This document shows, piece after piece, positions 34,287-38,790 of a DNA stretch of 38,790 nt. The DNA lies in contig JAJZRE010000006.1 of NCBI GenBank assembly GCA_021802945.1, forward strand, positions 8,726-47,515, in the 5' to 3' direction. Position numbers and translations under genes: made by a program. Position 1 is the first letter of the stretch; every line of letters starts with the position of its first letter. Origin of the DNA: Pseudomonadota bacterium (GTDB lineage Bacteria > Pseudomonadota > Gammaproteobacteria > Burkholderiales > Thiobacillaceae). A model generated the notes under the pieces. The model saw only the letters and a program-made list of their open reading frames with translations, had not been told where the DNA came from and ran no database searches.

Positions 34287-35585
34287 CTAAATTGAGGGGG
34301 GCTCGGACAGGGCTTCATCCGCTGCCGGCAGATAGATGCGCGCCATCTTGACCGCGCGGTCCTGCGTCTGCACGATCTCCACCGGCACGTCGCCCAGCTT
34401 GAGGCTGACGCCCACCTCGGGGATGTCCTCGAATTGTTCGAGCAACAGGCCGTTCAGCGTCTTCGGCCCGTCCAGCGGCAGCGACAGGCCCAGCTTGCGG
34501 TTCAGGTGGCGCAGCAGCACGCTGCCCTCGACCAGCCAGCTGCCATCCGCCTCACGCCGCAGATAGCCGGTGTCCGACGGCGCCTGCGTGGTGAATTCGC
34601 CGACCATCTCTTCCAGCAGGTCTTCCAGCGTCACCAGACCCTGGAGCTCGCCGTATTCGTCGACCACCAGCGCCAGCCGCCGGCGGCCGCGCTGAAAGTT
34701 GCGCAACTGGGTGAACAGCGGCGTACCCGCCGGGACGAAATACGGATCCTCGAGATTTCCTTTCAATATCTCCGGATCAAGCTCGTCGCCGGTGAGCGCG
34801 TACAGCACCCGGCGCACATGCAGCACGCCGAGCAGGTTGTCGGGGGAGCCGGCATGCACCACCAGCCGGGTATGGTGGCTGGTGGAAATCTGCTGGCGCA
34901 GACGTTCGGGGTCGTCCTCGATATCGATCGCCTCGATCTGGTTGCGCGGCGTCATCACGTCATCGACGGTGATGTCCTCCAGCTCCAGCAGGTTCATCAG
35001 AATCCGGTGGTGTTCGCGCGGCAACCTGCCGGACGACTCCAGCACGATGGTCCGCAGTTCTTCGAGCCCGAGGCTGGTGCCCTGCCCCGGCTCGGGCTGC
35101 CGGATCCGCAACAGCCTCAGGATGCCCTGTACAAACAGATTGACGAACCACACCACCGGGTACGCCAGCTTCAGCAGTGGCGTGAGCAGCAACGACGCCG
35201 GATAGGCGACGCGTTCGGGAAAGGCGGCTCCCACCACCTTGGGCGTGACTTCGCTGAACACCAGAATCAGGAAGGTGAGCAGGAGCGTCGCCGTGAACAG
35301 CACGACTTCGCCGGAGCCGAACAGGCGGATGGCCAGCACGGCGGACAGCGTGGCCGATGCGGAATTGACCAGGTTGTTGCCGAGCAGGATCACGCCCAGC
35401 AGCTTGTCGGTCTTGTCCAGCAGCGCCTGCGCGCGCATCGCACCGCGCACGCCCGACTCCGCGGCATGGCGCAGCCGATAGCGGTTGATCGCCATCATCG
35501 CGGTCTCGGACGCGGAAAAGAACGCCGAGGTCAGCAGCAGGGCGGCGAGTACCGCGAACAATGTGCTGGTTGAAATGCTTTCCAA
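34287..35585 (-). CDS. CorB-like membrane protein (DUF21-CBS-CorC_HlyC)
   Basis: A 432-residue HlyC/CorC family protein, linked to Mg2+/Co2+ efflux or resistance. Domains: DUF21/CNNM with four hydrophobic segments (SAFFSASETAMMAINRYRLR; GVILLGNNLVNSASAT), two CBS domains (VMTPRNQIEAID; DEYGELQGLVTLEDLLEE), and a C-terminal CorC_HlyC domain. The frame's only start with a ribosome-binding site is a TTG at 35585 (GAGG 9 nt upstream). The corB-like/ypjD/ffh neighbourhood matches E. coli yfjD-ypjD-ffh. It begins 11 nt after the YpjD-like gene. Confidence 0.9.
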   Translation of the reverse strand: MESISTSTLFAVLAALLLTSAFFSASETAMMAINRYRLRHAAESGVRGAMRAQALLDKTDKLLGVILLGNNLVNSASATLSAVLAIRLFGSGEVVLFTATLLLTFLILVFSEVTPKVVGAAFPERVAYPASLLLTPLLKLAYPVVWFVNLFVQGILRLLRIRQPEPGQGTSLGLEELRTIVLESSGRLPREHHRILMNLLELEDITVDDVMTPRNQIEAIDIEDDPERLRQQISTSHHTRLVVHAGSPDNLLGVLHVRRVLYALTGDELDPEILKGNLEDPYFVPAGTPLFTQLRNFQRGRRRLALVVDEYGELQGLVTLEDLLEEMVGEFTTQAPSDTGYLRREADGSWLVEGSVLLRHLNRKLGLSLPLDGPKTLNGLLLEQFEDIPEVGVSLKLGDVPVEIVQTQDRAVKMARIYLPAADEALSEPPSI

Positions 35586-35596
35586 TCAGGATTGCC

Positions 35597-36382
35597 TCAA
35601 CGCCGGAGTATCACTTCCAGCACGAACTGGGTGCCCAGATAGGCCAGCAGCAGCAGGGTGAAGCCGGTGATCGTCCAGACCAGCGCCGTGCGGCCGCGCC
35701 AGCCGCGGAAATGCCGCCCCAGCAGCAGGCCGCCGAACACCAGCCAGGACAGGATGGCGAACACGATCTTGTGGGTGAACTGCAGCGGCTTGCCGAAGAG
35801 CTCTTCCGAAAAGAACACCCCGCTGAACACCGCCAGGGTCAGCAGCGCAAACCCCACGCCGATGGTCCTGAACAGCATCGCTTCCAGCGTCAGCAAAGGC
35901 GGCGCGCCGCCCTGCAGCAACGCGCCGCGATGCAGCTGTTTTTCCAGCATGGTCATCAACACCGCATGCAAGGCGGCCACCGCCAGCAAGCCATAGGCCA
36001 GGAAAGAGACCACCAGATGCGCGCGCAAGGCCAGCGCCTGCGAATCGGGAATGGCGTGGGTCTCGGTAAAAAAAGCCATGATCAGCACCGATACCGCCGC
36101 CAGCCCGCTGACCCACGACTGCAGGCGCGCCAGCGGCGCGCCCTGGCTGGCCAGCCAGTAAGTCAGCGCGGTCAGCCATAGAATCGTCGACAGGGAGTTG
36201 CCGAATCCCAGACGGATATCGCCCTGCCCGAGCGCCGAATTGAAGATCAACGCGCCGTGCGCCAGCAGGGCCAGTGGCGTCAGCACGCGTACCGAGGCAT
36301 CGGACGGTGCACGCTGCAAGCGCCAGGCGACCCAGCCATACAGCGCGCTCACACACAAAGTAACCAGCAATAGCGGAGACAT
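35597..36382 (-). CDS. ypjD: YpjD/CcsA-like inner-membrane protein
   Basis: A 261-residue polytopic protein of the cytochrome c assembly (CcsA-like) superfamily. About eight hydrophobic segments; the conserved His of FTHKIVFAILSWLVFGGLLL and the pair at RAHLVVSFLAYGLLAVAA match haem-handling families. YpjD in gammaproteobacteria lies next to ffh as here, but its role is unproven. The 69-nt divergent gap with ffh must hold both promoters. Confidence 0.88.
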   Translation of the reverse strand: MSPLLLVTLCVSALYGWVAWRLQRAPSDASVRVLTPLALLAHGALIFNSALGQGDIRLGFGNSLSTILWLTALTYWLASQGAPLARLQSWVSGLAAVSVLIMAFFTETHAIPDSQALALRAHLVVSFLAYGLLAVAALHAVLMTMLEKQLHRGALLQGGAPPLLTLEAMLFRTIGVGFALLTLAVFSGVFFSEELFGKPLQFTHKIVFAILSWLVFGGLLLGRHFRGWRGRTALVWTITGFTLLLLAYLGTQFVLEVILRR

Positions 36383-36451
36383 TCGTTAAAATGGAAATTG
36401 GATTCAGCCAGCCTCATTATCCATGCCGCCCATAGCGGCAACAAGGAAGCC

Positions 36452-37795
36452 ATGTTAGAAAACCTCAGCGGACGCCTCGCCGGCGTCGTCAAATCCCTGC
36501 GCGGGCAGGCGCGCATCACCGAAGCCAACGTGCAGGACACGCTGCGCCAGGTGCGTCTCGCCCTGCTCGAGGCCGACGTCGCCCTGCCGGTGGTCAAGGA
36601 CTTCATCGAAGCGGTCAAGACCCGCGCACTGGGCCAGGACGTGCTCGCCAGCCTGTCGCCGGGCCAGGCGCTGATCGGCATCGTCCACGAAGAGCTCACC
36701 CGGCTGATGGGCGGCGAAAACGCCGACCTCAACCTCGCCGCCACCCCGCCCGCCGTGATTCTGATGGCCGGCCTGCAGGGTTCGGGCAAGACCACCACCA
36801 GCGGCAAGCTCGCGCTGCTGCTGAAGAACCGCAAGAAGAAAGTCCTGCTCGCCTCCGCCGACGTCTACCGCCCCGCCGCCATCGACCAGCTGCGCCAGCT
36901 CGGCAAGCAGCTCGACGTCGCCTTCTTCGAGGCCGGCGATGAACGCGATCCGCTGAAGATCGCGCAGGCCGCGCAGGACCACGCGCGCAAGCAGTTCTAC
37001 GACGTGCTGATCGTCGACACCGCCGGCCGCCTGGCGATCGACGAGGCGATGATGAACGAGATCAAGGCGCTGCACGCCGCGGTCAAGCCGGTCGAAACGC
37101 TGTTTGTCGTGGATGCCATGCAGGGCCAGGACGCGATCAACGTCGCCAAGGCCTTCAACGAAGCGCTGCCGCTCACAGGCGTGGTGCTGACCAAGCTCGA
37201 CGGCGACGCCCGCGGTGGCGCGGCGCTGTCAGTGCGCCACATCACCGGCAAGCCGCTGAAGTTCATCGGCGTCGGCGAAAAACCCACCGGGCTGGAAGCC
37301 TTCCACCCCGAGCGCATGGCACAGCGCATCCTCGGCATGGGCGATGTGCTCTCGCTGATCGAACAGGCGCAGAGCTCGGTCGACCTGGCCGAGGCCAGGA
37401 AGCTCGCCGACAAGGTCAAGAAAGGCAAGGACTTCGACCTCGAGGATTTCAAGGCGCAAATCCAGCAGATGCGGAAGATGGGCGGCTTGTCGGCCCTGAT
37501 GGACAAACTCCCCGGCGCCGGGCAGATGGCGATGCCGGCCGGCGCCGACGACAAGGCCGTCAACCGGGTGGAAGGCATCATCAACAGCATGACCCCGCTG
37601 GAGCGCCGCAAGCCCGAGATCATCAAGGCCAGCCGCAAGCGCCGCATCGCAGCCGGCGCGGGGGTGCAGGTGCAGGACGTCAACAAGCTGCTGAACCAGT
37701 TCGAGCAGGCGCAGAAGATGATGAAAATGATGGGCAAGGGCGGGTTGGGCAAGATGATGCGCGGCATGAAGGGCATGCTGCCCGGCATGCGTTAA
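36452..37795 (+). CDS. ffh: signal recognition particle protein Ffh
   Basis: GTPase (447 residues) that binds 4.5S RNA and nascent inner-membrane proteins and hands them to FtsY. The N domain begins MLENLSGRLAGVVKSL. The G domain has GLQGSGKTTTSGKLA, SADVYRPAAIDQL, VDTAGRL and TKLDGDARGGAAL. The C-terminal M domain is Met-rich (MMKMMGKGGLGKMM) and ends GMLPGMR. The ATG at 36452 with AAGGAA before it is preferred over an in-frame ATG at 36398, which would overlap the divergent promoter region. Confidence 0.97.
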   Translation: MLENLSGRLAGVVKSLRGQARITEANVQDTLRQVRLALLEADVALPVVKDFIEAVKTRALGQDVLASLSPGQALIGIVHEELTRLMGGENADLNLAATPPAVILMAGLQGSGKTTTSGKLALLLKNRKKKVLLASADVYRPAAIDQLRQLGKQLDVAFFEAGDERDPLKIAQAAQDHARKQFYDVLIVDTAGRLAIDEAMMNEIKALHAAVKPVETLFVVDAMQGQDAINVAKAFNEALPLTGVVLTKLDGDARGGAALSVRHITGKPLKFIGVGEKPTGLEAFHPERMAQRILGMGDVLSLIEQAQSSVDLAEARKLADKVKKGKDFDLEDFKAQIQQMRKMGGLSALMDKLPGAGQMAMPAGADDKAVNRVEGIINSMTPLERRKPEIIKASRKRRIAAGAGVQVQDVNKLLNQFEQAQKMMKMMGKGGLGKMMRGMKGMLPGMR

Positions 37796-37807
37796 TTACC
37801 GGCCCGA

Positions 37808-37836
37808 CTGGCAAGCCGGCGGATTTCGGGTATAAT
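37808..37836 (+). promoter_or_regulatory. putative sigma-70 promoter of the rpsP-rimM-trmD operon
   Basis: A perfect TATAAT at 37831-37836 is preceded, at 17 nt, by CTGGCA (37808-37813, 4 of 6 consensus). It is located 35 nt before the rpsP ATG. Confidence 0.7.
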
Positions 37837-37871
37837 TCGCGGTTTTCTCCGTTTACCCGGTGGGTTAAATC

Positions 37872-38123
37872 ATGGTCGTTATTCGTCTTTCGCGCGGCGG
37901 CGCAAAAAACCGCCCCTTCTACAACGTGGTGGTGGCCGATTCGCGCTGCCGCCGTGATGGCCGCTTCATCGAGCGCGTCGGTTTCTACAACCCGGTCGCC
38001 GCTGAAGGTGCCGAAGCCGTGCGTCTGGATCAGGATCGCATCGGCTACTGGGTGAGCAACGGTGCGCAGTTGTCCGACACCGTCGCCCGTCTGGTCAAGC
38101 AGAACAAGCCCGCTGCTGCCTGA
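37872..38123 (+). CDS. rpsP: 30S ribosomal protein S16
   Basis: An 83-residue ribosomal protein of the small subunit body. Begins [20 protein letters not shown], continues with [20 protein letters not shown], and has the usual length. First gene of the conserved rpsP-rimM-trmD operon. Confidence 0.98.
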   Translation: MVVIRLSRGGAKNRPFYNVVVADSRCRRDGRFIERVGFYNPVAAEGAEAVRLDQDRIGYWVSNGAQLSDTVARLVKQNKPAAA

Positions 38124-38159
38124 TTTGGCTGAACAAGAAGCCTGGGTCGGCCACTTGAA

Positions 38160-38660
38160 TTGAATAACGACTGGGTCGTTATGGGGCGCATCGCCGCCCC
38201 GTTCGGCGTCAAGGGCTGGGTCAAGGTCCAGCCCTACAGCGAAGACCCGGGCACGCTGATGGATTTCGAATCCTGGCGCGTCGGCCGCGGCGAGCAGCAG
38301 GCGCATTTCTCCGTCGAAGCCGTCCAGGACCACGGCAAGGCCCTGATCGCCAAGCTGGCGGGCGTCGACGACCGCGACGCGGCGTATGCCCTGCGCGGGC
38401 AGGAAATCTCGGTGGCGAAAAGCGATCTGCCGCCGCCGGAAGAAAACGAGTTCTACTGGTCGGACCTGATCGGCCTGACCGCGGTCAACCGCGAGGGCGT
38501 CGAACTGGGCAAGGTCGACAGCCTGATGGAAAGCGGCGCGAACGATTTGCTGGTGGTGAAAGGCACGCGCGAGCACCTGATACCCTTCGTCGCCACCTTC
38601 GTCGGCAAGGTCGACCTGGCAGGCGGGACGATCGAGGTGGACTGGGGCGAAGACTACTGA
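38160..38660 (+). CDS. rimM: ribosome maturation factor RimM
   Basis: A 166-residue 16S rRNA processing factor binding S19 and assisting 30S head assembly. It has [18 protein letters not shown] (N domain), [20 protein letters not shown] (PRC barrel) and [14 protein letters not shown], ending with EVDWGEDY. The start is uncertain: a TTG at 38160 gives the natural N-terminus [11 protein letters not shown], while the first ATG (38181) would cut it to MGRI. No strong ribosome-binding site precedes either. The stop overlaps trmD as TGATG. Confidence 0.93.
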   Translation: MNNDWVVMGRIAAPFGVKGWVKVQPYSEDPGTLMDFESWRVGRGEQQAHFSVEAVQDHGKALIAKLAGVDDRDAAYALRGQEISVAKSDLPPPEENEFYWSDLIGLTAVNREGVELGKVDSLMESGANDLLVVKGTREHLIPFVATFVGKVDLAGGTIEVDWGEDY

Positions 38661-38790
38661 TGCGCTTCGATGCGGTCACGCTCTTCCCCGAGATGTTCGA
38701 TGCCGTGCTGGATTACGGCATCACGCGGCGGGCGCTGGATCGCGGGCTGTACCGGTTCAAGGCGTGGAATCCGCGCGATTTCACCGACGA
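38660..38790 (+). CDS. trmD: tRNA (guanine-N1)-methyltransferase (5' end, runs off window)
   Basis: Methylates G37 of tRNAs. The 43 codons present read [20 protein letters not shown], then [20 protein letters not shown], the standard TrmD N-terminus, followed by FTDD at the edge. The ATG shares a base with the rimM stop (TGATG). Confidence 0.95.
   Translation, partial: MRFDAVTLFPEMFDAVLDYGITRRALDRGLYRFKAWNPRDFTD

Overview
The window looks like chromosome from a GC-rich betaproteobacterium. The blocks glyQ-glyS-gmhB-plsC, slt/NDUFA9-like/cca, pilB-pilC-pilD-coaE-zapD-yacG and corB-like/ypjD/ffh with rpsP-rimM-trmD are all typical of that class. A member of Nitrosomonadales/Thiobacillaceae is a reasonable guess from gene order alone, but this is inference. 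No tRNA, rRNA, CRISPR array, insertion sequence or phage gene was seen.

Layout. 1-4321 (minus): glyQ, glyS, gmhB and plsC; glyQ/glyS and gmhB/plsC overlap by 4 nt. 4464-6422 (minus): an ABC-F ATPase of YheS type, followed by a strong hairpin. 6696-17114 is accessory. It holds two coupled, mutually similar ~50-residue ORFs, the decayed 3' end of a histidine kinase gene, three small Sec-exported proteins sharing a Q-M-D-x-[VI]-T-A motif, a terminator, an exported C39-type cysteine protease, a coiled-coil outer-membrane barrel, a fourth and larger Q-M-D protein, a LysR regulator, an OmpR/EnvZ-type two-component system and three divergent small envelope proteins. 17186-19851 (minus): ferredoxin-NADP reductase and the Kup potassium transporter. 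19979-24130 (minus): an NDUFA9-like dehydrogenase, a CCA-adding enzyme fused in frame to archease, and RtcB RNA ligase. 24253-28771: lytic transglycosylase, a DUF2892 protein, ilvA and rpiA. 28775-34187 (minus): type IV pilus assembly genes pilB, pilC and pilD, then coaE, zapD and yacG. 34287-38790: CorB-like and YpjD-like membrane proteins (minus), divergent from ffh, rpsP, rimM and the start of trmD.

Two parts stand out. First, the protease/barrel pair at 8880-10842 has the architecture of FapD and FapF of the functional-amyloid (Fap) export system. Its neighbours, however, are not FapB/FapC-like Q/N-repeat proteins. They are Ala/Thr/Gly/Ser-rich exported proteins with a double-glycine-like motif just after the signal peptide. 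I infer a Fap-related export or surface-fibre system with a different substrate family. Second, the CCA-archease fusion sits directly upstream of rtcB, so RNA ligation, ligase activation and tRNA 3'-end restoration are encoded by two adjacent genes, which suggests a tRNA-repair unit.

Gene functions are assigned from motifs and remembered family features; no database search was run.
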